Source: Roseivirga sp. E12 (lineage in GTDB: Bacteria > Bacteroidota > Bacteroidia > Cytophagales > Cyclobacteriaceae). Taken from it: DNA of 64,000 nucleotides. The position numbers and the translations under genes were made by a program. The stretch spans positions 1-64,000 of the forward strand of contig NZ_JAGFMD010000008.1 of assembly GCF_017592825.1 (NCBI RefSeq), in the 5' to 3' direction. The notes below the pieces were generated by a model, which was not told the DNA's origin, did no database searches, and was given only the letters and a program-made list of their open reading frames with translations. The stretch's first letter is position 1. Each line of letters begins with the position of its first letter. Shown here piece after piece: positions 18,560 to 27,148 of the stretch.

Positions 18560-18605
18560 AAAACAAAGCCGCAGTATTGGAAATACTGCGGCTTTGTTTT
18601 TAGTT
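18560..18605. terminator. Bidirectional rho-independent terminator between rnhB and the NTF2-like gene
   Basis: A perfect 19-bp inverted repeat (18560-18578 and 18582-18600) with a GGA loop, GC-rich in the middle (AGCCGCAGTATT) and flanked by A and T runs, serves the converging transcripts. Confidence 0.92.
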
Positions 18606-18614
18606 CTATAAATT

Positions 18615-19082
18615 CTATTTGTGCTCGTGATAGACCTTAGCAACAATTCTCCATCCACTATCAAATTTCAACAAACTGAGATAATCAGTATAAACATGTT
18701 TGCCTTGGTTGTGTAATTCAATCTTGACCTGAGCAGCATTTCCTGTTACATCAACTGATGCAAAATTGTGATCCCATTTATTCTTTTCTGCACTTGCATC
18801 ATAGCCATTGGCTTTTCTTTTGGCCGTTCCATTAACCCAAGCCTTAATTGGGTACTTACCAATGGCCTCACCCTTTGGTGAGTATATAGCAAAATCCTCA
18901 TGAAAGCCCTTACGCATAGCATCAACATCTAATTCGTTAAATGCTCCATTAACGTAAGCTTTAAGGACCAATTCTTTTACTTCTTCTTTTGCAGCTTCGT
19001 CTTCATAAGGTTTAAAAGTGAAGGCAAGACTTGCAGAAACAAGTACGATTGCTGCGATTAGGGTGATTTGAGTTTTCTTCAT
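18615..19082 (-). CDS. Exported NTF2-like protein (lumazine-binding-like family)
   Basis: A 155-residue exported protein: signal peptide (MKKTQITLIAAIVLVSASLAF) followed by a SnoaL/NTF2-like cone fold of the Lumazine_bd_2 type (VKELVLKAYVNGAFNELD, MRKGFHEDFAIYSP and a C-terminal YLSLLKFDSGWRIVAKVYHEH). The fold can bind small ligands or be catalytic; no residues allow a specific claim. Confidence 0.75.
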   Translation of the reverse strand: MKKTQITLIAAIVLVSASLAFTFKPYEDEAAKEEVKELVLKAYVNGAFNELDVDAMRKGFHEDFAIYSPKGEAIGKYPIKAWVNGTAKRKANGYDASAEKNKWDHNFASVDVTGNAAQVKIELHNQGKHVYTDYLSLLKFDSGWRIVAKVYHEHK

Positions 19083-19141
19083 AATTCTAGTTTTTGTAAG
19101 CGGTTACATATTAGAGACTTGAATATACAGCTATAGGTTAC

Positions 19142-19173
19142 AAAAAAAGGAGTCAACCTAAGGCCGACTCCTT
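19142..19173 (-). terminator. Rho-independent terminator of the FtsX/MacB permease gene
   Basis: On the minus strand an AAGGAGTC/GACTCCTT stem (19166-19173 with 19147-19154) is followed by a run of seven T, 20 bp past the permease stop. Confidence 0.85.
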
Positions 19174-19193
19174 GTAAATACCTTCAGATCAAT

Positions 19194-21575
19194 CTACTCG
19201 TATCTTAATGACTCCACAGGATTTCTTCTTGCCGCCTTCACTACTTTCCCTGAAATTGAAAACAATGATATTAGCAACATTCCAATAATTGGAAGTAAGA
19301 AACTGAATAGGTTTAGATCCATATGATACTTCCATATCATATCCATTAGCATACCGGTTAATAAATATGCTGCGACTGCACCCAAGACAGCCGCGATTGC
19401 CACGATTATTAGAAATGGTCTGTTTATTATGGCGCCTATTCTGGATACCGAAGCACCAAGCACTTTTCGAATCCCAATCTCTTTCGTTCTGCTCTGAATA
19501 TTAATTGATACTAGTGTAAAGAGGCCGATAGCCGAAAGGACCACTGCAATTATTGCAAGGAACAAGAATATGGCAACAATATTATCATTTACTGTTCTGG
19601 CCTCACCCAACACATCCTGTTCATGGATCATTATCTCCGCTGGACGATCAGTGATTAACTCACCCCACTTGCCTTCCATATAAGACTTAACTTCTTGTAT
19701 CTCATCTGGCGAAACTCTCACAACTAATCTAGAAAGTTCACTATCATCTCTTAACCTAATCATCATCGGATCAAGCTCTTCCCAAAGTCCGAAGATGAAG
19801 AAGTCTTTCACCACGCCCACCACATTGTAGCGGATGGTATCATATAGTGTCACTTGCTGACCAATGGCATTATCCCAACCATATTGAGCAGCCATTTTCT
19901 CATTAACTAGGATGCTATTACTTCTATCCGTTTGACGATTTTGCTCATTAAAGCCTCGACCGTCAATAACTTGGAACCCGGCTACCTCGCTATAATTAAG
20001 GCCAATATCCATAATGGATACCTCATACTCTTGGCCTCCACTTTTAATAGCTGCGCCATTAGCACCCCATCCAACGTGATGACGAGTCAATGATATCTCT
20101 TCAATAGCTGGGTTCTCCATAATGGCTGCTTTGAAGCGCTCCGCTTCAAGTGGAGAACTCAAAAAGGCAAGCACCATGCTCTCCTTATCATAACCCTGAT
20201 CGATGGCTTTCTGGTAGGCTGAGTTTTGTAGGAAAGCGAAACCAGAGATCAAAGCCAATACAGAAATCATAAACTGAAAGCCGAGAAGGACTTTGGAAAG
20301 TATACTTGAGCTTCCAACCTTTAAAGTTCCTCTTAGTATTGCCACAGGCTTAAACCTGCTCACAAAGAGTGCTGGATACCCTCCAGCTAGGAGTGCGGTT
20401 GCTAAAAGTACGCCCGTCAAGAATATTACAAGCTTTGGATTCTCCTTTAGACTCAAAAGTATGTCCATATTAGGCCACATATCACTGTACTTAGGCACTA
20501 ACCACATAGCACAAACAAGACCCACACCTAGTGCCAATAAGCAAAGCAAAAGATTCTCTCCTAAGAATTGAAATACCAACTGCCCTCTGGTTCCTCCTAC
20601 AGTTTTTCGAATACCAATTTCTTTGAGGCGCTTGTTTGACATGGCAATTGCCGTGTTAGTAAAGTTAAAACAGGCAAGCAAGAGTATTAAAATCGCCATA
20701 ATACCCGGTGCCATCATGTGTGCAGCATTCAGGGCTTCAGCCCCCATGCTTCTACCATTCATATCTCTTTGATTGAAGGGTAGGTCCTTCATGTCTTGTA
20801 GCCAGAAGCTACTTACCTGAAAATCTTTGCGCGCCTCATTCTGGATTGCTGCATACTTCTCAATCAAAGCAGGAGCGGTATTAATGACATTTGAATCTTC
20901 TGTTTGAATAAATAGTCCATCTAAGAAATGGCCCCAATCACCTTTTTCAACTCCAAAGAATCGATGATAATTCTCAAAATCAGCAATCAGCTGAAATTGC
21001 ATTGTACTCTTTCGAGTAACATCTTCAAAAACACCTCCAACAGTAAGAAATAGGTTAGCACCTTCGCCTTGCACTACTTCCAATGTTTCACCCACGGCAT
21101 CTTCCTTTCCAAAAAGAGATATAGCTGTTCGAGCAGAAATAAGCACACTAGAAAGTTCTTTGTAGGAATCTTTATCACCATGAATCAACGGGAAAGTGAA
21201 CATGTCCAGAAAGTCATCATCCACAAAGGCGACTCTTCGATCGAAGACGTTCTGATCCTTTTTAATTGTTATACCCGCTCTATGAAAGCGTGAAACTCCT
21301 TTTAAGCCTGGAATATCAGACTTCAAGTTAGCCCCAAGAGGCATAGGCACCATGGTGAATGGAATATTGGCCCCTGCCTGATCGCGGTAAATTGAGATGG
21401 CGTAGAGTTCATCATAATTCTCGTGTTGCTCATCAAATGAAGTTGCGAAATCGTAGTTCAAAAAAGCAACTATACAGCATGCTAATGCTAAGCCTAAACC
21501 TACGATATTGATGAATACAAAAAGCTTGCTCTTCAGCAAACTTCTTACAGTTACTTTGAAAAAGTTCTTAAACAT
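19194..21575 (-). CDS. ABC transporter permease, FtsX/MacB type (duplicated domain)
   Basis: A 793-residue permease with two copies of the MacB periplasmic core plus FtsX transmembrane unit. The first membrane helix is at about 18-40, then a periplasmic domain, a helix cluster around 285-445, a second periplasmic domain and a final cluster at about 670-785. Both units carry the conserved cytoplasmic EIGIRK motif (EIGIRKTVGGTRGQLV and EIGIRKVLGAS). This is the large Bacteroidota FtsX-like family, usually driven by a LolD/MacB-type ATPase; none is adjacent, but one lies at 9072-9806. Roles range from peptide export to lipoprotein trafficking. Confidence 0.88.
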   Translation of the reverse strand: MFKNFFKVTVRSLLKSKLFVFINIVGLGLALACCIVAFLNYDFATSFDEQHENYDELYAISIYRDQAGANIPFTMVPMPLGANLKSDIPGLKGVSRFHRAGITIKKDQNVFDRRVAFVDDDFLDMFTFPLIHGDKDSYKELSSVLISARTAISLFGKEDAVGETLEVVQGEGANLFLTVGGVFEDVTRKSTMQFQLIADFENYHRFFGVEKGDWGHFLDGLFIQTEDSNVINTAPALIEKYAAIQNEARKDFQVSSFWLQDMKDLPFNQRDMNGRSMGAEALNAAHMMAPGIMAILILLLACFNFTNTAIAMSNKRLKEIGIRKTVGGTRGQLVFQFLGENLLLCLLALGVGLVCAMWLVPKYSDMWPNMDILLSLKENPKLVIFLTGVLLATALLAGGYPALFVSRFKPVAILRGTLKVGSSSILSKVLLGFQFMISVLALISGFAFLQNSAYQKAIDQGYDKESMVLAFLSSPLEAERFKAAIMENPAIEEISLTRHHVGWGANGAAIKSGGQEYEVSIMDIGLNYSEVAGFQVIDGRGFNEQNRQTDRSNSILVNEKMAAQYGWDNAIGQQVTLYDTIRYNVVGVVKDFFIFGLWEELDPMMIRLRDDSELSRLVVRVSPDEIQEVKSYMEGKWGELITDRPAEIMIHEQDVLGEARTVNDNIVAIFLFLAIIAVVLSAIGLFTLVSINIQSRTKEIGIRKVLGASVSRIGAIINRPFLIIVAIAAVLGAVAAYLLTGMLMDMIWKYHMDLNLFSFLLPIIGMLLISLFSISGKVVKAARRNPVESLRYE

Positions 21576-21728
21576 GATATGACCTTTTGGTTTGAGTTGT
21601 TAAAGAGTAGATACCAATTTGGCCCTAAAGGTTGCTTAAATTCAAACATTAAACAACTAGTTATTTAGTTCAAATAATAGGGACTCAAGTTTTTTATTGG
21701 AAGACCCCTAATTATTAACGGCTATGGT

Positions 21729-21736
21729 TACTTTTG
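21729..21736 (+). promoter_or_regulatory. -7 element before gcvT
   Basis: TACTTTTG fits the Bacteroidota -7 consensus TAnnTTTG; a -33 TTTG at the expected spacing is not clear. Its overlap with the upstream TTG codon argues that translation starts at ATG 21758. Confidence 0.4.
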
Positions 21737-21757
21737 TCAGCAGAAACTTATGGAAAG

Positions 21758-22843
21758 ATGGAATTAAAAAAAGTAGCATTAAACGATCTTCATGAAACAC
21801 TTGGAGGCAAAATGGTCCCTTTTGCTGGATACAATATGCCAGTGCGTTACTCTTCTGATATTGAAGAACATAACACTGTAAGAAATGGTGTTGGTGTGTT
21901 CGATGTATCCCATATGGGAGAGTTCGTTTTACATGGTCCTGATGCACTTGATTTAATTCAACGAGTTACTAGTAATGATGCTTCTAAACTTGTCGATGGG
22001 CAAGCGCAGTACTCTTACTTTCCAAATGAGAACGGTGGCGTAGTAGACGATCTACTTGTCTACAGATTCAATGAGGAGAAGTATATGTTGGTTGTCAATG
22101 CCTCCAACATTGAGAAGGACTGGAATTGGGTGTCAAAGTTCAACACTAAAGGTGTTGACATGAAAAATGTATCCGATTCTTATTCTCTGTTTGCCGTTCA
22201 AGGGCCGAAAGCCTCAGAAGCACTACAAAAACTAACGTCTGTAAACCTTTCTGAAATTAAGTATTACAACTTCGTTGTTGGTCCTTTCGCAGGTGTTGAG
22301 CACGTCATCATTTCTGCCACTGGTTACACAGGTGCTGGTGGTTTCGAACTCTACTTGCATAATGATCATGCAGAAGCAGTCTGGAAACAGATTTTCGAAG
22401 CTGGTGAAGAATTCGATATCAAGCCAATCGGCCTTGGTGCTAGGGATACCCTAAGAATGGAGATGGGCTACTGTCTTTATGGAAACGACATCACTGATGA
22501 GACCTCTCCTCTAGCTGCAGGCTTAGGGTGGGTAACAAAGTTCACAAAAGAATTCACTAACTCTGCCGCCCTTCAAAAACAAAAAGAAGAAGGAGTAACT
22601 ACTAAATTGGTCGCCTTCAAAATGATAGACAAAGGCATTCCTAGAAGTCATTATGAATTGTTAGATGGTGATGAAAACACTATCGGGGAAGTTACTTCGG
22701 GAACTATGTCACCATCCTTGGGCTATGGCATAGCTCTCGGCTATGTAACCAAAGAAAATAGCAAAATCGGCACCGAAATATTCGTAGCCGTTCGTAACCG
22801 AAGACTGAAGGCTGAAGTGATCAAACTTCCTTTCTATAAGTAA
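21758..22843 (+). CDS. gcvT: Glycine cleavage system aminomethyltransferase (T protein)
   Basis: A 361-residue folate-dependent aminomethyltransferase. It contains [13 protein letters not shown] near the N-terminus, [10 protein letters not shown], the folate-binding [11 protein letters not shown] region, [13 protein letters not shown] and [15 protein letters not shown] with LGWVTKF. It transfers the methylene of glycine from the H-protein lipoyl arm to tetrahydrofolate. Other gcv genes are not in the window. ATG 21758 gives the normal family length; a TTG eight codons upstream is unlikely. The stop overlaps the comB start by one base (TAATG). Confidence 0.94.
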   Translation: MELKKVALNDLHETLGGKMVPFAGYNMPVRYSSDIEEHNTVRNGVGVFDVSHMGEFVLHGPDALDLIQRVTSNDASKLVDGQAQYSYFPNENGGVVDDLLVYRFNEEKYMLVVNASNIEKDWNWVSKFNTKGVDMKNVSDSYSLFAVQGPKASEALQKLTSVNLSEIKYYNFVVGPFAGVEHVIISATGYTGAGGFELYLHNDHAEAVWKQIFEAGEEFDIKPIGLGARDTLRMEMGYCLYGNDITDETSPLAAGLGWVTKFTKEFTNSAALQKQKEEGVTTKLVAFKMIDKGIPRSHYELLDGDENTIGEVTSGTMSPSLGYGIALGYVTKENSKIGTEIFVAVRNRRLKAEVIKLPFYK

Positions 22844-23541
22844 TGAAGATAGACATTTGCTACACTCCCGAACTTATACATCAGTTTGATGTTTCGGATA
22901 AATGCGTGGTAGTCATTGATGTGCTAAGAGCTACCTCATGCATGGTTGCCGGGCTTGGCTCTGGTGTCAAGAGCATCAAACCTGTGGCTACAGTAGAAGA
23001 ATGTGAAGCGCTTGGAGCTCAGGGCTATGTGATGGCAGGTGAAAGAGGTGGTAAGAAACTCGATCAGTTTGACATTGGCAATTCACCTTTTGACTATATG
23101 CAGAGTCAATTCAAAGGCAAAGATATAGCCGCCACTACAACTAATGGTACCCGAGCCATTGAGCTTTCAAAAGAAGCTCCTGAAGTAATTATCGGCTCAT
23201 TTCTTAATCTATCGGCAATTGTAGACCACTTGGCATCTCAGAGCAGAGATATACTTCTATTTTGTGCTGGATGGAAAGGCCGTTACAACTTGGAAGATAG
23301 TCTCTTTGCAGGCGCCATTTGTGATGGATTGAAGAAGCATGCTGAATTCACCTCCGATGCGGTAACCGCTGCCTTCTACTTGTATGAGTCCATGCAAAAA
23401 GATCTTTTCTACTATATCAGTAGAAGCAATCATGCGGCTAGGCTCTCCAAATTCGGAATTCTGAAGGATATTGAATACTGCTCTAGAACGGATGAATTTG
23501 AGGTGGTTCCAAAGCTTAATAATGGAGCTTTGACCATTTAA
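22843..23541 (+). CDS. comB: 2-phosphosulfolactate phosphatase (ComB family)
   Basis: A 232-residue Mg-dependent acid phosphatase of the ComB family: VVVIDVLRATSCM carries conserved Asp/Arg residues, followed by VMAGERGGK, GNSPFDY, TTTNGTRAI and CAGWKGRYNLEDSLFAGA. In methanogens ComB makes sulfolactate for coenzyme M; in bacteria it is taken to act on sulfolactate or related sulfonate phosphates. It is translationally coupled to gcvT. Its TAA interlocks with the stop of the opposing gene. Confidence 0.88.
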   Translation: MKIDICYTPELIHQFDVSDKCVVVIDVLRATSCMVAGLGSGVKSIKPVATVEECEALGAQGYVMAGERGGKKLDQFDIGNSPFDYMQSQFKGKDIAATTTNGTRAIELSKEAPEVIIGSFLNLSAIVDHLASQSRDILLFCAGWKGRYNLEDSLFAGAICDGLKKHAEFTSDAVTAAFYLYESMQKDLFYYISRSNHAARLSKFGILKDIEYCSRTDEFEVVPKLNNGALTI

Positions 23542-24314
23542 CCTTGACGAGCTTCTAGGTCTACTTGAACCTCAGCATTCTTAATTACACTTTTGAGACG
23601 TTTACTCTTTTCTCTCAAGCCGTATACCCACCGATTGATTGGTTGAAAAACTTTCGGCATATCAGTTCTGAAGATATCGCAAAAGAGGACCACCCTTGTC
23701 TCCTCCGTTTTATTCCACACCGCATGCTTATATGTATCATCAAAAAGAATATCCTCTCCTTCTTTCCAATCGTAACGTTGACCGCCATTAACAATATAGC
23801 ACTCTCCCTCTTTCGGAATCACCAGACCTAGATGATATCGATAGACACCCTTATAGAATCCATTGTGCGGAGGTATATGCTTATGAGGTCCAAGAATGGA
23901 GAACATAGCTGTTGTAATACCAGGGATTTGCTTTAGCAATTCGGCAGTCTTTGGAGCCCTGGCACAATTCTCTTCCTGCCAATTGCCATAGGCCATAAAC
24001 ATGAAAACCCTCCAGGCTGATTTATCTCCATCATTGATGAACCTTTGAATCTTATCTACTTCGTGGAACTTGGGTATATCTTTTTCAACCCGCATCACCT
24101 CAGTAAGTTCATCCCTAATAAGCTCCCAGTTATCTCTTAATAATTCATGTGCTTTGAAGTGAGTATCCAAATCTACAATAGGGGGGTTCTTGTTGAACAA
24201 CCTAAGGATGAGAGAGAAACTTATCGCGATTAAGCTAGGTTCAATAAAATATAGGACAACGTTTAGGAGGAGAAAGACTACTATAATACTCCCCAATACC
24301 TGAAGAATAATCAT
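23538..24314 (-). CDS. Aspartyl/asparaginyl beta-hydroxylase family protein (LpxO-like)
   Basis: A 258-residue membrane-anchored Fe(II)/2-oxoglutarate dioxygenase. A hydrophobic N-terminus (2-36) is followed by the AspH domain with likely iron ligands His150 (HIPPHNG) and His197 (KHAVWN) and a 2-oxoglutarate-binding Arg207. The membrane anchor and size resemble LpxO, which hydroxylates the secondary acyl chain of lipid A, so a lipid substrate is plausible though unproven. The stop codon overlaps that of comB on the other strand (shared TTAA). Confidence 0.82.
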   Translation of the reverse strand: MIILQVLGSIIVVFLLLNVVLYFIEPSLIAISFSLILRLFNKNPPIVDLDTHFKAHELLRDNWELIRDELTEVMRVEKDIPKFHEVDKIQRFINDGDKSAWRVFMFMAYGNWQEENCARAPKTAELLKQIPGITTAMFSILGPHKHIPPHNGFYKGVYRYHLGLVIPKEGECYIVNGGQRYDWKEGEDILFDDTYKHAVWNKTEETRVVLFCDIFRTDMPKVFQPINRWVYGLREKSKRLKSVIKNAEVQVDLEARQG

Positions 24315-24366
24315 TTTGGTCTGCTAAGTTTAGTTTGTGTTTAATGTGTAACTCAACAGCAAAACG

Positions 24367-24405
24367 AAAGAAAGCCCATCACAGTTCATGCGATGGGCTT
24401 TCTTT
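24367..24405. terminator. Terminator hairpin after the first of the tandem exported paralogues
   Basis: A perfect 14-bp stem (24367-24380 with 24392-24405, containing AAAGCCCATC) with an 11-nt loop and T-rich flank lies 19 bp past the leftward stop at 24425, between it and the AspH-like gene. Confidence 0.85.
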
Positions 24406-24424
24406 TAGTCAAAATTTTACGCGT

Positions 24425-25285
24425 CTATTGCTTTACAATTGTCGTAGTCGTTTCTGATACAATGGTCATCGGTATTGTCAATCCCTGCGCCTCAATATTC
24501 CCTTTAACAGTTTGTACAGCCTGAACTTTTGTCGGCATACCTGTGGCAACATCCAAATCAATTATGGTTTGTTGGTCGCCAGCCATTGCTGACTTAACCT
24601 GCGTCCCCATAGTTTCCATGGTACCGTTCATATCAATCTTGGCTTCTGCCAGAATGGTCTTGTCGTCATCCCATCTGAAGTTGTTGACCAACTCAACTGG
24701 AATATTATTCACAACTGAAGCAGTTGCTACGGTCCAATTATCGCCCTTAACTTCATCATAAATGCCCATTTGTGATGTCATTGAGTTCATCAACAGATCG
24801 TCAGTGAGACTAGCCAGCATCTGATCAGCTATTGCCCCCATACCTGCATTTGAAAACTCACTTTTCATAGCCTCTCTCATCTCTGAGCCACCAGCAACAT
24901 TAAGAACTTTACCAAGTCTATTCATTTCAACTGTATAAGACTTTCCGTTCATAATTCTCAGAGGCATATTAGCAGCGTCATCCTTGTCCGAATCCATATC
25001 AGTTGACCCCATTGGCGACCGTAAATTTACAGCCCTCCTGATACCAGTAATCTTAATGGTATACACATCTCCATTCACCGCTAGTACTTCTAGTCTATCA
25101 GAATTAATCAACGTCTGATCGGTTGATAGCGATTGGCCTTGAACCTCCTGCTCAATATCCTGTTTTATATTCGCTGTCATAATAAAGACATCACCCTTCT
25201 TCAGGTTATATCCCGTTGGCTTTTGAGCATATGCCCCAATGGTACTTATCATCAAGGCTACTAAAACTATTCTTAATCTTTTCAT
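24425..25285 (-). CDS. Exported protein, tandem paralogue A (DUF6263-like)
   Basis: A 286-residue exported protein with signal peptide (MKRLRIVLVALMISTIGAYAQ). The mature part opens with KPTGYNLKKGDVFIMTANIKQ and ends with a beta-rich ETTTTIVKQ. It shares architecture and motifs with the next gene (KPT-Y-L-KGD near the N-terminus, DIEQ, MDSD, a GKSY-(T/I) motif and a final strand), so the two are tandem duplicates. I relate them tentatively to DUF6263, a Bacteroidota family without known function. Confidence 0.72.
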   Translation of the reverse strand: MKRLRIVLVALMISTIGAYAQKPTGYNLKKGDVFIMTANIKQDIEQEVQGQSLSTDQTLINSDRLEVLAVNGDVYTIKITGIRRAVNLRSPMGSTDMDSDKDDAANMPLRIMNGKSYTVEMNRLGKVLNVAGGSEMREAMKSEFSNAGMGAIADQMLASLTDDLLMNSMTSQMGIYDEVKGDNWTVATASVVNNIPVELVNNFRWDDDKTILAEAKIDMNGTMETMGTQVKSAMAGDQQTIIDLDVATGMPTKVQAVQTVKGNIEAQGLTIPMTIVSETTTTIVKQ

Positions 25286-25302
25286 CTGTTCAATTATGTT
25301 GA

Positions 25303-26160
25303 CTATCTAATAATTCTTACCGTCACTTCAGTAGTAAAGGACATTGGTATCGATGTATCCTGAATACTTAAGGAACCTTCCATTTTTTGAACAGTCGAAA
25401 TATCTGTACTTAATCCAGTCTGACTGTCTAGAGAAAAGACACTTTTTTGGTTACCAGCCATTTCAGCACTCATCTGCTGTCCCATAGTTTCAAAATCACC
25501 GCTTAACGTCATATCTCCTTCAGCTGTGATTTCCGAATCTCCAGAGTAAGAAAAATCGTATGTGATATTAATTGGCAGGTTGTTAACGACCATATTGGTC
25601 TCCCGATTCCAACGTTTGCGAGGTTCTTTATAGATATAAAACTGACCGTCAAAAGCACTTGTGAGTGTCTTTACATCATATGCGGTCAATAATTGATCGG
25701 CAGATCCTTCTAACACAGTACCTTCAAGGTCATTTTTAACAGCCGTGCTTAATTCATCTAGCCCCTCAATTGACATCACTTTCCCATATTTATTCATTCG
25801 GATGTAATAACTCTTTCCACTAAGTGCTCTAAAGGCCAAATGTTCATCTCCCTCTAAATCAGAATCCATACTCATTGATCCTTGAGGTGACTCTGTCAGT
25901 AATGTCCTTGATAAACCTGTAGTTTTCAATAGGTATTCATCGGAATTAGCCTCGACCACCTCATACAAATCTGTAGAAGTGATTTCTTGCGTAGTGGTTA
26001 CGGTCTGACCAAACATATTCTGCTCAATATCTTGCTTCACAACCACTGAAACCTTGAATTGATCACCTTTCTGTAGCTTATATTCTGTCGGTTTTTGGGC
26101 TGAGATATTCAGCGTTATTAAAAGGCCTACCAAGGCCAAAAATTCTCTTTTTAATCTCAT
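25303..26160 (-). CDS. Exported protein, tandem paralogue B (DUF6263-like)
   Basis: A 285-residue relative of the gene at 24425-25285: signal peptide MRLKREFLALVGLLITLNISAQ, then KPTEYKLQKGDQFKVSVVVKQ, DIEQNMFGQ and GKSYYIRMNKYGKVMSIEG. ATG 26160 is preferred over a TTG three codons upstream because it gives the standard signal peptide. The 17-bp gap to paralogue A and 9-bp gap from mazG indicate one leftward operon dtd-mazG-B-A. Confidence 0.72.
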   Translation of the reverse strand: MRLKREFLALVGLLITLNISAQKPTEYKLQKGDQFKVSVVVKQDIEQNMFGQTVTTTQEITSTDLYEVVEANSDEYLLKTTGLSRTLLTESPQGSMSMDSDLEGDEHLAFRALSGKSYYIRMNKYGKVMSIEGLDELSTAVKNDLEGTVLEGSADQLLTAYDVKTLTSAFDGQFYIYKEPRKRWNRETNMVVNNLPINITYDFSYSGDSEITAEGDMTLSGDFETMGQQMSAEMAGNQKSVFSLDSQTGLSTDISTVQKMEGSLSIQDTSIPMSFTTEVTVRIIR

Positions 26161-26169
26161 ATCACTCAA

Positions 26170-26511
26170 TTATTGGAGTTTTTCATTGTTCTTATGTCTG
26201 TCCTTATCCCTTGAGGTTTTGCTCATCATTCGGTTCTCCCAAGCTGTTTGAAGGTCTACTCCCGTTTGATTAGCCAAGCAAACCACTACAAACAAAACAT
26301 CAGCCAATTCTTGACCAAGGTCCTTCGACTTGTCAGATTCTTTCTCCGACTGCTCACCGTATCTTCTGGCAATAATTCGTGCTACTTCACCAACCTCTTC
26401 GGTCAACTGTGCCATATTGGTCAACTCATTGAAGTAACGCACTCCAAATTCTTTAATCCAAGCATCTACTTCGGCTTGAACAGATTCCAAGGGTTTGCTT
26501 TCTATCGTCAT
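26170..26511 (-). CDS. MazG-type nucleotide pyrophosphohydrolase
   Basis: A 113-residue single-domain MazG-like all-alpha NTP pyrophosphohydrolase. The metal-binding motif EEVGE followed by ELADVLFVVVC (ExxE...ExxD) is intact. Such enzymes remove non-canonical or excess dNTPs. Its start overlaps the dtd stop by one base, so the two housekeeping genes are coupled. Confidence 0.85.
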   Translation of the reverse strand: MTIESKPLESVQAEVDAWIKEFGVRYFNELTNMAQLTEEVGEVARIIARRYGEQSEKESDKSKDLGQELADVLFVVVCLANQTGVDLQTAWENRMMSKTSRDKDRHKNNEKLQ

Positions 26512-26963
26512 TATTTCTTGTCTTTAGAGTCAATAATTATGGTCACTGGACCATCATTGACTGATGAAACTTGCATATCGGCCCCAAATTCTCCCGAGCC
26601 TATATCCTTACCTAAATCTGATACCAATTGTTTTTTAAAAGCCTCATAAAGCGGAATTGATATCTCAGGTTTTGCCGCTTTTATATAAGAAGGACGATTG
26701 CCTTTTTTCGTACTTGCGTGAAGGGTAAACTGGCTAATAACCAGGGCCTCTCCATCGATGTCCAAGAGGCTTTTGTTCATCACACCCTGATCATCCGGAA
26801 ATATGCGCATGTTGACGATTTTTCTAGCCAACCACTCGATATCCGAATGATCATCTGAATCCTCAATACCTAAAAGTATCATTACGCCCACACCAATACT
26901 GGCCTTAACTTGCTGATCAATGCTTACCGAAGACTCTTTAACACGCTGAACTACTGCGATCAT
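26511..26963 (-). CDS. dtd: D-aminoacyl-tRNA deacylase
   Basis: A 150-residue DTD. VVQRVKESSVSI at the N-terminus, the catalytic SQFTLHAST motif and a C-terminal NDGPVTI motif carry the residues that recycle D-aminoacyl-tRNA by rejecting L-aminoacyl substrates. First gene of the leftward operon; about 185 bp separate it from the divergent membrane-protein gene. Confidence 0.93.
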   Translation of the reverse strand: MIAVVQRVKESSVSIDQQVKASIGVGVMILLGIEDSDDHSDIEWLARKIVNMRIFPDDQGVMNKSLLDIDGEALVISQFTLHASTKKGNRPSYIKAAKPEISIPLYEAFKKQLVSDLGKDIGSGEFGADMQVSSVNDGPVTIIIDSKDKK

Positions 26964-27076
26964 GGGGATGCAAAAAACCCGATAAATAATTTAGGATTCA
27001 AGTTATACCCTATTGAATATAGTATGGCGTTAATATTCCGTTTGCAATTTCTTTTTTGAAAAAGGCGAGAAACGCA

Positions 27077-27095
27077 GTTATAGCATCGCTATAAC
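27077..27095. repeat. Perfect inverted repeat upstream of membrane-protein gene
   Basis: GTTATAGC (27077-27084) and GCTATAAC (27088-27095) are separated by three bases, in the intergenic region about 50 bp before the start at 27149. The dimension suits a dimeric regulator's operator; no T-run follows, so a terminator is unlikely. Confidence 0.45.
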
Positions 27096-27148
27096 GAGTA
27101 TCATCAACACCTTTCAAGGAGAAATTGGTAGAAAGAGAGCGTCATAGT

